From: Myxococcales bacterium
GTDB lineage: Bacteria > Myxococcota_A > Polyangia > Haliangiales > Haliangiaceae
Assembly (NCBI GenBank): GCA_028287115.1
Contig: JAQBQF010000117.1
Span: 48,927-112,926, forward strand
DNA length: 64,000 nucleotides
Direction: 5' to 3'
The notes beneath the pieces are model-generated. The model did no database searches. It saw only the letters and a program-made list of their open reading frames with translations, and had not been told where the DNA came from. The stretch's first letter is position 1. Every line of letters begins with the position of its first letter. The translations under genes and the position numbers were made by a program. Of this stretch, positions 8,619 to 15,801 are shown in pieces.

Positions 8619-10004
8619 CTATTGGATGTAGAAGACGCCGCGCAGATCCTCCGTCCGTGAAAGCGCGCATCGCTGACCGGCGCCTTGTTGTTTGCTCGAG
8701 GTCACCCGAAATTGGTAGTACATGCCCGCGGCGAGCGCGGGGCCGGCGTAGGTCAGCGTTGGAGAGCCTCCGCTGACACCCGGGATCGTCGTCGACCATG
8801 TCAGCTGGCCGAACGCGTCGAACACTTCGATCAGATATTGGTCCTCACCAGCGTCGTCGGACCACGAGAACATGGGTGTTGCCGCCACGGCTTCCGGCAG
8901 GTTCGCACCCGGCGCGACGACCGCGAGAGCGCCCGTGACTTTGAACGTCTGGGTGAGCGACGCCGGCTGGTTGGCCACGACCGTGACGTGCGCGTCGGTG
9001 GTACCGGCGATGCAGAGGTCGGGATCACGAACGAGTCCGTCGTTCTCGAACGCGGCGACTGCGACGTATTTTCCGGGAGGGACCTGATCGATCGTGAATG
9101 CACCGGTCACGTTGGGGACACCCGCGTTCGGCGCGCGCAGACCAGGTGGCACGACACCGCGCCCGGTCGTCGTGTCGAACGTTGACTCGACGAACAAGAC
9201 CACCGATGTCATCGAGCTCCCGCCGCCGTTGACGATGCTGACCTGACCGCTCACCGAGCCAGGCACGTCGCCCGCGAGACTTAGATCGACCTTCACGTCG
9301 CCGGTCGCGACATCGATCTCGCGTGGCGTGTAGACGTGGCCTCGCGCGTATGCGGTGACCGTGTAGTGTGCGGGCGCGAGGTTGAGGATCGCATAGTCGC
9401 CATCGAGTGAGGCGATCGCGACGCTACCCTTGCCGGCGGTTTCGGCGACGACCAGGACGCCGGCGTGATCGTCGGCGATCGCAGCGGTTCCGTGAATCGA
9501 TCCCGATGCCGAGCCCGCCGGCAGTGGGATCAGGCCGATGTCGGTGAGCGTCGATTGCAACGTGAACCCGTTGGCCGCCGTGCCCATCGCGGCCGAGACA
9601 TCGATGGGGAGTGCCTCGCGGACACCGTTCGGGAAGGTTTGAAAGCCGGCAGCGTCTGCGCGAAGCGTGAACGAGAGTGCTGACAGGGTGCCGTCCGCGG
9701 CACGCTCGATCGGAACAGGGAGCACGTATTTCCCATCGCTGCCGCTGATCGTCACGCTCGAGACCGCGGCGCCGTTGACGTCGACAGCCTCGACGCGCGC
9801 TCCTGCAATGGCGTGCGTGTTGGTGAGATCGAGCACACGCCCTTGGACCAACACCGGCGCGAAGCACGTTGGTGTGCCGTTCGCGACCTGCTCGCACACC
9901 TGACCATCGCCACATCCGGTCCGCGCGTGCGGGTCACACGGACCATCGGTACCACCGCATGCCCATAACGAGGCAAGGAGGATCGTGAAGCGAAGATGAG
10001 ACAT
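8619..10004 (-). CDS. Lipoprotein with carboxypeptidase-regulatory-like (Ig/CNA-B type) domains
   Basis: A 461-residue exported lipoprotein: a short hydrophobic leader ends in SLWAC at residues 12-16, a plausible lipobox, followed by a Cys-rich stretch (GPCDPHARTGCGDGQVCEQ) of the EGF-like type common in myxobacterial lipoproteins. Several beta-sandwich repeats of the carboxypeptidase-regulatory type follow, recognisable by VQGRVLDLTNTHAIAGARV, by SGSDGKYVLPV, and by GAFTIDQVPPGKYVAVAAFEN. The C-terminal part ends in AGMYYQFRVTSS and may be a fibronectin-like domain. A surface-exposed adhesive or structural role is inferred; no catalytic residues are seen. It faces the OYE gene convergently and is divergent from the next gene. 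Confidence 0.75.
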   Translation of the reverse strand: MSHLRFTILLASLWACGGTDGPCDPHARTGCGDGQVCEQVANGTPTCFAPVLVQGRVLDLTNTHAIAGARVEAVDVNGAAVSSVTISGSDGKYVLPVPIERAADGTLSALSFTLRADAAGFQTFPNGVREALPIDVSAAMGTAANGFTLQSTLTDIGLIPLPAGSASGSIHGTAAIADDHAGVLVVAETAGKGSVAIASLDGDYAILNLAPAHYTVTAYARGHVYTPREIDVATGDVKVDLSLAGDVPGSVSGQVSIVNGGGSSMTSVVLFVESTFDTTTGRGVVPPGLRAPNAGVPNVTGAFTIDQVPPGKYVAVAAFENDGLVRDPDLCIAGTTDAHVTVVANQPASLTQTFKVTGALAVVAPGANLPEAVAATPMFSWSDDAGEDQYLIEVFDAFGQLTWSTTIPGVSGGSPTLTYAGPALAAGMYYQFRVTSSKQQGAGQRCALSRTEDLRGVFYIQ

Positions 10005-10065
10005 GGTTTGTTAGTGGGTGCGGAGGGCTCGCGGGTCACCGAAAACGCTCTTCATCCTCATTTAG

Positions 10066-10079
10066 ACACGGCGCCGTGT
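10066..10079. promoter_or_regulatory. Perfect 14-bp palindrome in a divergent promoter region
   Basis: ACACGGCGCCGTGT is identical to its own reverse complement and lies in the 160-base spacer between the divergent lipoprotein gene (start 10004) and the first gene of the ECF cassette (start 10165). Dyads of this size between divergent genes are usually operators. No protein can be assigned to it. Confidence 0.35.
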
Positions 10080-10164
10080 TCAACCTCACGCACCTTGTGC
10101 ACTCTGTTCGCCTGTGGCCCAGAGCACGAACGTCGGCAGCCATACCGAGGTACGCTCGCGATGC

Positions 10165-11079
10165 GTGGTCCGGCTCTTCGTGGTGCTCGCGATCGTCCTC
10201 GGATCGACGGTCGCGAATTCGAGCCCGAGGGTTGTCGTTGCGGATCACGACCCGCAGCTTCGCAGAGCCGTCGAGGAGACGCTGCGACCGTGGCACATCG
10301 ACGTCGTGATCGACGATGCGGCGCCGGCCGGTGTAGACGAGGCGCGGCTGCGCGCGGATGACGAGCAGGCACAGTTCGTCGTCTGGCGCGAAGCCGACCA
10401 ACTGCTCGTCTATAATCGGGTGGACGATCACACCGAGTCGCGTACAACCCCGGCCGGCGCTCTCGATCCGCTTGATGCCGCGGCCGCGGCGCTGACGATC
10501 AAGACAGCGATGCGCTTGTCGCCACTCGTGGTCGAAGTTCGAACCCCGCCCCCCGAGATCCCCGTGGCGGTCGAACCAGGCTCTGCCGTCAGACTCGAGC
10601 TTGGAATCGGTGCCGATCAACGGATGGGCGCGCGTTATGGAGGCTCCGTATCGGTCCGACCATGGCGAGAGCGCAAGTTGCTCGTCGGCGCGACGGCGGA
10701 CCTGCGGAATGCGACCTCCCTTCAAACCGGAGACTTTCGCGGAAGCTTCGATCGGGATTCGTTGCTCGTACTCGCGAGCTGGTCCGTGACGAGCGGCGTG
10801 ATCGAAGTCGCGCCGTATGTCGCTGCCGGGATCACGCGTGCGACCCTCGACGGCAACGAGCTCACGATCCAGCGACACGCGATCCACGAGCTCGCAACGG
10901 TGCGTGGTGGTGGCACGATTCACTTCAAGCTCGATCGCTGGATCATCGGTGCCGAGATCGGAGTCGAAGCCTTGTTCGGCAATCGCGCGTACGCGGCGGC
11001 CGGGACGATGGCGACCCTCTATACGATCCCAGCGGCTGCTCTCGTCCTCGGCGTCGGTGTCGGCGTCGACCTCCTATGA
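10165..11079 (+). CDS. Exported protein of an ECF-sigma/FecR cassette, probable membrane beta-barrel C-terminus
   Basis: From the GTG at 10165 the protein is 304 residues. It starts with a signal peptide (VVRLFVVLAIVLGSTVANSS, predicted cleavage after the alanine/serine run). Residues 20-120 form an alpha/beta region with VVWREADQLLVYNRVDD and DAAAAALTIKTAMRLSP. The C-terminal 170 residues alternate hydrophobic and polar positions with repeated Gly, as in small outer-membrane barrels. Similar architectures occur beside ECF sigma factors in Myxococcota; that resemblance is from memory of such loci, not from a search. The longer reading from 10114 would put the signal peptide 17 residues inside the protein. 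Followed after 79 bases by the sigma factor gene. Confidence 0.55.
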   Translation: MVRLFVVLAIVLGSTVANSSPRVVVADHDPQLRRAVEETLRPWHIDVVIDDAAPAGVDEARLRADDEQAQFVVWREADQLLVYNRVDDHTESRTTPAGALDPLDAAAAALTIKTAMRLSPLVVEVRTPPPEIPVAVEPGSAVRLELGIGADQRMGARYGGSVSVRPWRERKLLVGATADLRNATSLQTGDFRGSFDRDSLLVLASWSVTSGVIEVAPYVAAGITRATLDGNELTIQRHAIHELATVRGGGTIHFKLDRWIIGAEIGVEALFGNRAYAAAGTMATLYTIPAAALVLGVGVGVDLL

Positions 11080-11164
11080 TCGAGGTCCACATCCGCCTAC
11101 ATTACATGGGTTGAAAGAACGTTGCGACCTTTCCCGGGTTCGGGCCCACTAGCAACCCGTGGGG

Positions 11165-11758
11165 ATGCCTGCATCAGATCAGCGCGTGAGCGACCTCGCG
11201 CTTGCCCGCCGCGCGGCAGAAGGCGATCGGTCTGCGCAACGCGATCTGTTTGTCGCGCAGCGCGCATCGGTTCACCACACGCTGTTCCGGATCCTCGGTT
11301 CCAATCGCGAGCTCGAGGATCTGGTCCAGGACGCGTTCTTCGAGATCTTCCGCGCCTTGAAATCTTTCCGAGGTGACAGCTCGCTGTCCCGTTGGTGCCA
11401 AACGATCGCGACACGGATCGCGTATCTGTCGATCTCGCGCCGCAAACCGCCGACCGTCGATCTGGCGCTCGTCGAGGACGTCCTCTCAGACAATTCAGAT
11501 TCGCACCGGCAAGTTCAAATGCGCGAAGCAGCGCGCCGGTTGTATGCCGCACTCGACCGGCTCGATCCGAAACAACGAATCGCATTTGCGCTCTCGGCCG
11601 TCGATGGTCGGTCGCTCAAGGAAGTCGCCCAGCTGACGGAGAGCACGGTCGTTGCCGTGAAGACTCGCGTGTGGCGCGCGCGACGCGATCTGCTGCGGCG
11701 CGCTGCAAAGGATCCCGTGCTGTCGAGTTTCCTCGCGGAGCTCGGAGGTGACGAATGA
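11165..11758 (+). CDS. ECF-type RNA polymerase sigma factor
   Basis: A 198-residue ECF sigma factor. Region 2 is visible as FRILGSNRELEDLVQDAFFE (about residues 43-62) with the promoter-melting part FRGDSSLSRWCQTIATRIAY, and region 4 as LDRLDPKQRIAFALSAVDGR then SLKEVAQLTESTVVAVKTRV, a helix-turn-helix. It recruits RNA polymerase to a small regulon probably including its own operon. The ATG at 11165 is used; a GTG two codons earlier is equally possible and no clear ribosome-binding site decides. The stop overlaps the FecR start (ATGA), the standard sigma/anti-sigma arrangement, so the FecR protein downstream is the likely regulator. Confidence 0.9.
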   Translation: MPASDQRVSDLALARRAAEGDRSAQRDLFVAQRASVHHTLFRILGSNRELEDLVQDAFFEIFRALKSFRGDSSLSRWCQTIATRIAYLSISRRKPPTVDLALVEDVLSDNSDSHRQVQMREAARRLYAALDRLDPKQRIAFALSAVDGRSLKEVAQLTESTVVAVKTRVWRARRDLLRRAAKDPVLSSFLAELGGDE

Positions 11759-12747
11759 CCGATTCCAACAAGCTTGGACCGCCTCCGGTCGAGCCCATGC
11801 CCGACGTCGCGTGGTCCCGAATCGAGCGCGGCCTATGGGCTCGGCTCGATGGTGGGCAGCCGACCAGCGAGCATCGGACACGTCGTTGGATCTGGCTCGC
11901 GGTGCCGATCGCCGCCGTGGCAGCGGCGATCATCGCGCTTTCGATGCGTAGCGGGGATCAAGTGGGTCCGCGTCCACCCGTGGATGCGCTGTCGCGCGTG
12001 GTCACCGGCGCCGCCCCTTCCTCGATCTCGTTCGGCGATTCGCACGTCCAGCTCGAAGCGAATAGCGCGATCGTCATGAACCGCGAGGGTCCAACCGTGA
12101 TCCTCGAGCAAGGCGCAGCATGGTTCACCGTCGCTCCCCGCCAGGGACGTTCGCCGTTCGTGGTGGTCGCCGGAGATGCGACCGTGCAGGTCGTCGGGAC
12201 CCGGTTTCGCGTATCACGCGATGGCGAGCGTGCGAACGTGCGTGTCGAGCACGGGCTCGTTCAAGCGCGCTTCCGCGGCATCGAGGTGAACATCGGCGCG
12301 AGCCAGGAGTGGAGCTCTGATCATCCGTCCGAGGTCGTCACGATCACAACCGAGCTCGGAACAGGCGATGCAAAAGAGCCGCTCGATCGATCCGGATCCG
12401 GATCCGGATCCGGATCCGGAGCCGCCGCGACGGCGGGCTCTCTTGTCACGGCGCAACCGCGCGAGCCTAGCGCCTCGGCGCTCGATCGTGATCGCGAGGA
12501 ATTCGAGCGGCTCACCGCGCTCGAGGCTCGTGATCCGAAGCCGGCGTTGGCGGGATATCTTCGGCTCGGGCGCGGCAACACGCCCTGGTCGCCACTCGCG
12601 CTGTACGCGGCAGGCCGTCTCGCTGCCGATCTTCGCGATCCGCGCGCCGTCGAGTTGCTCACTACATATTTGCGGCGTTTTCCAAAAGGCACGAACGCCG
12701 CCGATGCTCGCCAAGTCCTCGTTCGCTTCAAGGGAGAAACACCGTGA
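11755..12747 (+). CDS. FecR-domain anti-sigma-like membrane protein with TPR-like tail
   Basis: A 330-residue protein with one transmembrane helix at about 44-62 (RRWIWLAVPIAAVAAAIIAL). The N-terminal 40 residues would be cytoplasmic, contacting the sigma factor. The periplasmic part is a FecR domain: VQLEANSAIVMNREGPTVIL, GAAWFTVAPRQGRSPFVVVA, and VQVVGTRFRVSRDG. Residues around 213-222 are a pure Gly-Ser linker encoded by a hexanucleotide repeat. The C-terminal 85 residues (EEFERLTALEARDPKPALAG onward, with ALYAAGRLAADLRDP and TYLRRFPKG) resemble a TPR/YbgF-type helical module. FecR proteins transmit an outer-membrane signal to their sigma factor. Both ends overlap neighbours by 4 bases, so the sigma factor, FecR and the Cys-rich lipoprotein are co-translated. 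Confidence 0.85.
   Translation: MTDSNKLGPPPVEPMPDVAWSRIERGLWARLDGGQPTSEHRTRRWIWLAVPIAAVAAAIIALSMRSGDQVGPRPPVDALSRVVTGAAPSSISFGDSHVQLEANSAIVMNREGPTVILEQGAAWFTVAPRQGRSPFVVVAGDATVQVVGTRFRVSRDGERANVRVEHGLVQARFRGIEVNIGASQEWSSDHPSEVVTITTELGTGDAKEPLDRSGSGSGSGSGAAATAGSLVTAQPREPSASALDRDREEFERLTALEARDPKPALAGYLRLGRGNTPWSPLALYAAGRLAADLRDPRAVELLTTYLRRFPKGTNAADARQVLVRFKGETP
12391..12420 (+). repeat. Five perfect tandem copies of TCCGGA inside the FecR gene
   Basis: Thirty bases made of five exact hexamers encode alternating Ser and Gly in the linker of the FecR protein. A perfect in-frame repeat can change copy number by slippage without breaking the frame, only altering the linker length. A comparable in-frame GGCAGT repeat occurs near 61480 in another gene. 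Confidence 0.9.
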
Positions 12748-14057
12748 TCACTCGCTCAGTCCTACCGTTCTGCTTCTTGGTCATGATCGTCGCCTGCGGT
12801 GGAAAGCACGCCGGCGATGGAATCGACGCGAGTCATCCTTGTGGCGTCTTCGGCCAGACGTGCGGCTCGGGCGCCGATTGCTGCGATGGGGTCTGCGCCA
12901 ATGGAATGTGCGAGTCCGATCCGTCGATGTGCTCGGTCAGCGGAAGCTCGTGCGCCTCGAACACGGACTGTTGCACGACGAGCTGCGTGAACAGCGTTTG
13001 CTCCAGCAACCAGTGCGTTGCCGACAACCAGGCATGCACGACCGACGGCGAGTGCTGTGGTGGTAAGTGTGGCGCCGCCGGAACCTGCACCCCGCTCAGT
13101 GCGACCTGCAAGACGGAAGGCAATCCGTGTGGAGCCGGTGGCGAGTGTTGTTCCGCGTTCTGCAGCGCGAGCGGCGTGTGCGCGCCGTCGTCGTTCTGCG
13201 TCCAGACCGGAGATGCGTGTGCACACGACAACGATTGTTGCGGCGGCATCTGCAATCCGGGGCCGGGTGCCCTCGGCACCTGCTCGCAACCGATGCCGGG
13301 AAGCACCAACTGCAGCGCCGGCGTCGACGGCACGGTCTGCGGTGGCTGCGGCGATTGCTGCAGCCGGTTGTGTGCGCCGTACGCCGCGACCGGTGTGATG
13401 GTGTGCCAGCCGGCAGAAGGATGTCGGATCGACGGTGATCTCTGCCGCGTCGACACCGATTGTTGTGGCGGACCTGGTACCGGGCTTCCGGGTGAAGGAC
13501 ACGTCACGTGCTTGAAGGTTCACACCACGGATCCGGTGGGCATCTGTCGCAACCCGATGTCGTGCAATCCCGAAGGCGACGTCTGCCACTACAAGAATTA
13601 CACGACGTGTGGAAATTCCTCCGCGCGCAACGACTGCTGCGGCGGCCTCGGCAATTCGGGTGTCTGTCAGCTCGACGCACTTGGCGTACCGCGCTGCTAC
13701 GGACTCGGCATGTGCCGCAATCCCGGAGAGACCTGCGCATTCGCGGGTGACTGTTGCAACGGGACTCCGTGCGTGCCGGATCCAAACGGCGTGCTTCATT
13801 GCGGCACGGGTTGCAGCAACGCGACCGGGGCCTGCACGAGCGCGGCAGATTGCTGCAACGGACTCACCTGCACGTTCTTGCCGGGATCGATCCAGGGCAC
13901 CTGCGGCGGCGCCGGAACCTGCTCGCAAGACGGCCAGTCGTGCTCCGACACCCAGCCTTGCTGTGCGGGCATCGGCTGCAACGTGACTGGAAGCAACCCG
14001 GTGACCGCGTGCCCGGCCGGCGCGACGAACTGCACCTGCTTCAATCCGATCTTCTAG
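12744..14057 (+). CDS. Cysteine-rich lipoprotein with about eleven CC-containing knot-like repeats
   Basis: A 437-residue exported protein. The leader ends in VMIVACGGK, a good lipobox, so it should be lipid-anchored. The rest is made of repeats of the form C-x5-7-C-x(3-6)-[DE]CC-x2-3-C, for example SGADCCDGVC, NTDCCTTSC, DGECCGGKC, GGECCSAFC, NDCCGGIC, AADCCNGLTC. I count eleven CC units, each consistent with a small disulfide knot. Such modules resemble colipase/Dickkopf-like or toxin-like knots but no specific family is claimed. The GTG start overlaps the FecR stop (GTGA). Position as the terminal gene of an ECF-FecR cassette suggests that it is the regulated surface product of that system, which is inference. 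Its stop is shared with the convergent CBS gene inside CTAG. Confidence 0.75.
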   Translation: MITRSVLPFCFLVMIVACGGKHAGDGIDASHPCGVFGQTCGSGADCCDGVCANGMCESDPSMCSVSGSSCASNTDCCTTSCVNSVCSSNQCVADNQACTTDGECCGGKCGAAGTCTPLSATCKTEGNPCGAGGECCSAFCSASGVCAPSSFCVQTGDACAHDNDCCGGICNPGPGALGTCSQPMPGSTNCSAGVDGTVCGGCGDCCSRLCAPYAATGVMVCQPAEGCRIDGDLCRVDTDCCGGPGTGLPGEGHVTCLKVHTTDPVGICRNPMSCNPEGDVCHYKNYTTCGNSSARNDCCGGLGNSGVCQLDALGVPRCYGLGMCRNPGETCAFAGDCCNGTPCVPDPNGVLHCGTGCSNATGACTSAADCCNGLTCTFLPGSIQGTCGGAGTCSQDGQSCSDTQPCCAGIGCNVTGSNPVTACPAGATNCTCFNPIF

Positions 14058-14506
14058 GAACGCAGCGCGCCGGCGGTGACCGCAAAGTAACGGACGATAT
14101 CGATCGCCGAGACGATGCCCAGTAACTTGCCGGCGCCGTCGGTCACCAGGACTTGGCCGACGCTTTCGTATCCGACCAGGGCAGCCGCCTTCATGACGCT
14201 GGACGTCGCGGGGAGCGCGAACACGAAAGCGGACATCACATCTGCTGCGACGCCCTCGGTCTTGGCGCCGAGCACGTCGGTGCGGGTCACGACGCCACGA
14301 AGCCTCTCGCTTGCATCGAAGACGGCGACGGCAGGAACTCGGTAGGCCACCAGGAGGCGTCGCACCTCGACGAGCGGTGTGGCGAGGTCCACGACAAGGG
14401 CAGGATCGTGCACGAGTCCTCCGAGCGTCTTGAAAATCGCAGTGGGCTCGTCGTCATCATCCTCGGTCCGGCGGCGCGCGATTGCGATGCTGGCAAGATT
14501 CTTCAT
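14054..14506 (-). CDS. Tandem CBS-domain protein
   Basis: A 150-residue cytoplasmic protein with two CBS domains: residues about 38-84 (VVDLATPLVEVRRLLVAYRV, then AVFDASERLRGVVTRTDVLG) and 91-145 (SSVMKAAALVGYESVGQVLV, then TDGAGKLLGIVSAIDIVRYF). CBS pairs bind adenine nucleotides and usually regulate an attached or partner protein; there is no effector domain here, so it is a stand-alone sensor. The residues TEDDDDEPTA near the N-terminus are strongly acidic. An AAAGGAG ribosome-binding site lies seven bases before the ATG. The stop codon lies within CTAG shared with the convergent Cys-rich lipoprotein gene. Confidence 0.88.
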   Translation of the reverse strand: MKNLASIAIARRRTEDDDDEPTAIFKTLGGLVHDPALVVDLATPLVEVRRLLVAYRVPAVAVFDASERLRGVVTRTDVLGAKTEGVAADVMSAFVFALPATSSVMKAAALVGYESVGQVLVTDGAGKLLGIVSAIDIVRYFAVTAGALRS

Positions 14507-14646
14507 GAGACTCCTTTCGGTGGCGTCATCCTTGTTCGTTGCATTGGAACTGCGATCCGCCGAATCCGTTGCTCGATGAAATAGACCGCAACGACAGTTG
14601 CGATTTGTTTCAGTTCCGCGGGTTTGGCCGCCGCCGTATATATGCC

Positions 14647-14676
14647 TTGACAGGAATATGCACCTTCGAGCATATT
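14647..14676 (+). promoter_or_regulatory. ArsR promoter with embedded operator, probably leaderless
   Basis: TTGACA at 14647-14652 and CATATT at 14671-14676, 18 bases apart, form a good sigma-70 type promoter. Between and overlapping them lies a perfect interrupted palindrome, AATATGC (14655-14661), eight bases, GCATATT (14670-14676), the size and AT-rich form of an ArsR/SmtB operator. The GTG start of the arsR gene is only seven bases past the -10 element, so the transcript would have essentially no leader. Binding of ArsR here would block polymerase, giving autorepression. Confidence 0.7.
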
Positions 14677-14682
14677 GCAGGC

Positions 14683-15024
14683 GTGCTCCAGACGTTCGCG
14701 GCGCTGGCCGAGCCCAATCGGTTTCGTATCGTCGAGCTGCTGCGCTCCGGCGCGCGCAGCGTCAACGAGATCGGCGCGCGGCTCGACCTAAACCAGCCGC
14801 AAGTCTCCAAGCACCTGCGCGTGCTGAAGCAGGCTGGGTTGGTCGACGTGGAGCCGCGCGCACAGCAGCGCGTGTACGAGCTGCGCGCCAAGCCATTGCG
14901 CCAGCTCAACGATTGGTTGGATCGCTATCGCAAAGTGTGGGACGCGCGATTCGAAGCGCTCGACGAGCTGCTGGTCGAGCTCGAAACAACGAAGGAGAAG
15001 TCCGATGGTCGCAGAAGACGCTAG
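14683..15024 (+). CDS. ArsR/SmtB-family repressor
   Basis: The GTG at 14683 gives a 113-residue protein, the usual ArsR length. It begins LQTFAALAEPNRFRIVELLR and contains the winged-helix recognition region LDLNQPQVSKHLRVLKQAGL followed by the wing VEPRAQQRVYELRAKPL. No CxC or ELCVC metal site is present in helix 3, so it is not a classical arsenic/cadmium sensor; it belongs to the metal-independent ArsR type that typically pairs with an AHSA1/SRPBCC protein. The longer reading from 14539 would place the promoter inside the gene. The end overlaps the AHSA1 gene by 20 bases. Confidence 0.85.
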   Translation: MLQTFAALAEPNRFRIVELLRSGARSVNEIGARLDLNQPQVSKHLRVLKQAGLVDVEPRAQQRVYELRAKPLRQLNDWLDRYRKVWDARFEALDELLVELETTKEKSDGRRRR

Positions 15025-15514
15025 TAAGACCGGTACCCAGGTGGAGCGCGCGTCCGAGCGAGAGCTCATCCTCCGTCGAAATTTCCGCGCGCGCCCGATC
15101 ACCGTGTTCGACGCGATGACCAAGCCGGAGCTGCTGCGGCGCTGGTGGGCGCCTCGGTCGCTAGGTGTGGTGCTGATCGACGTCGAGGCAGATGTCCGTG
15201 TCGGCGGCCATTATCGTTATGCGTTCGGACGCCCGGGAGAGCCGCCGATGGCGTTCAGCGGGATCTATCAGGAGGTCGTGCGCGGCGCGCGTCTTGTCTA
15301 CACGCAGATCTTCGAGCCGATGCGCGAGGCCGGGGTAGGGCTTATCACCGCGACATTCGAGGAGCACGACGGTGGAACTCGCCTGATCCAGCGCGAGCTC
15401 TACCCGTCCAAGGAAGTCCTCGACGGCGCGATCGCGTCCGGCATGGAGCGCGGCATGCGCGAGACGCTCGAGCAGCTCGAGGCGTTGCTACCGGAGCTCG
15501 AGCCGCGCGCCTGA
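15005..15514 (+). CDS. SRPBCC/AHSA1-family protein
   Basis: A 169-residue member of the START-like AHSA1 family: ELILRRNFRARPITVFDAMT, then LLRRWWAPRS, the family hallmark, GGHYRYAF, FSGIYQEVVRGARLVYTQIF and a C-terminal amphipathic helix GMERGMRETLEQLEALLPEL. These proteins form a hydrophobic ligand cavity. The gene begins within the last 20 bases of arsR, an arrangement seen widely for such pairs, so it is expressed under the ArsR promoter. Its small-molecule ligand, likely the signal or substrate of the pair, is unknown. Confidence 0.88.
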   Translation: MVAEDASKTGTQVERASERELILRRNFRARPITVFDAMTKPELLRRWWAPRSLGVVLIDVEADVRVGGHYRYAFGRPGEPPMAFSGIYQEVVRGARLVYTQIFEPMREAGVGLITATFEEHDGGTRLIQRELYPSKEVLDGAIASGMERGMRETLEQLEALLPELEPRA

Positions 15515-15533
15515 TGCCGTGTTCTGGAACGCC

Positions 15534-15562
15534 TTGACGAGTGCTTCGTGATTTCGTAAGTT
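15534..15562 (+). promoter_or_regulatory. Promoter of the Mn riboswitch / UPF0016 transcript
   Basis: TTGACG at 15534-15539 and TAAGTT at 15557-15562 are 17 bases apart. The predicted transcription start falls near 15569-15570, exactly where the riboswitch helix P1 begins. The position relative to the conserved aptamer strengthens the call. Confidence 0.6.
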
Positions 15563-15569
15563 ACATGCA

Positions 15570-15675
15570 CGAACGGGGAGTAGTTCACACCGCGACATAG
15601 CGGCACGGGGAGATCGACACACTGGCCTTCGGGCCCGGTCCCCCACCTCGATAAACGAGGCGAACGAGACCTTCG
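15570..15675 (+). ncRNA. Probable yybP-ykoY manganese riboswitch
   Basis: The segment starts with CGAACGGGGAGTAG, containing the invariant GGGGAGTAG of the yybP-ykoY class (15575-15583), and ends with a hairpin CCTCG-ATAAA-CGAGG followed by CGAACGAGACC and TTCG, comparable to the conserved 'GCAAGACC' end. CGAA/TTCG and GG/CC close helix P1 between the two ends with one bulged C. Two internal stems, CCGC-GACATA-GCGG and GGCC-TTCG-GGCC, fill the middle. This class senses Mn2+ and is found before Mn exporters, and the next gene is a UPF0016 Mn2+ exporter. Recognition is by motif memory; a covariance-model search would settle it. Confidence 0.75.
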
Positions 15676-15700
15676 ACCAGGAACCAACCTGGCCGAGGTC
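15668..15700 (+). promoter_or_regulatory. Alternative hairpin of the riboswitch expression platform
   Basis: GACCT (15668-15672) can pair with AGGTC (15696-15700), stacked on CCAGG (15677-15681) with CCTGG (15688-15692) and a six-base loop. GACCT is also the 3' strand of the aptamer's P1 helix, so the two structures are mutually exclusive: Mn-bound aptamer formation would dissolve this hairpin. No T-run follows, so it may act by Rho access or RNA folding rather than as an intrinsic terminator. Confidence 0.55.
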
Positions 15701-15801
15701 CCGTGTGCCCCACGAATCTCGGCCCAACAGAGGACGAGATTTGTGAACCAGCGCCAACCGATCGAACCGCAAGCCCACCTTCTGACGCCGGAGGCGCGGT
15801 G

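Noticed and set aside
8480..8776. 98-codon frame that starts with a GTGA overlap at the end of the OYE gene
   Set aside because: The overlap is suggestive but the frame turns into Arg-rich sequence and runs antisense into the lipoprotein gene; it has no family resemblance.
12391..12420. CRISPR or transposon end repeat
   Set aside because: The repeat is a six-base unit that keeps the reading frame and encodes Gly-Ser; it has no spacers and no inverted ends.
15668..15700. Intrinsic transcription terminator after the riboswitch
   Set aside because: The hairpin is stable but it is followed by CCGTGTGCCCC, without a T-run.
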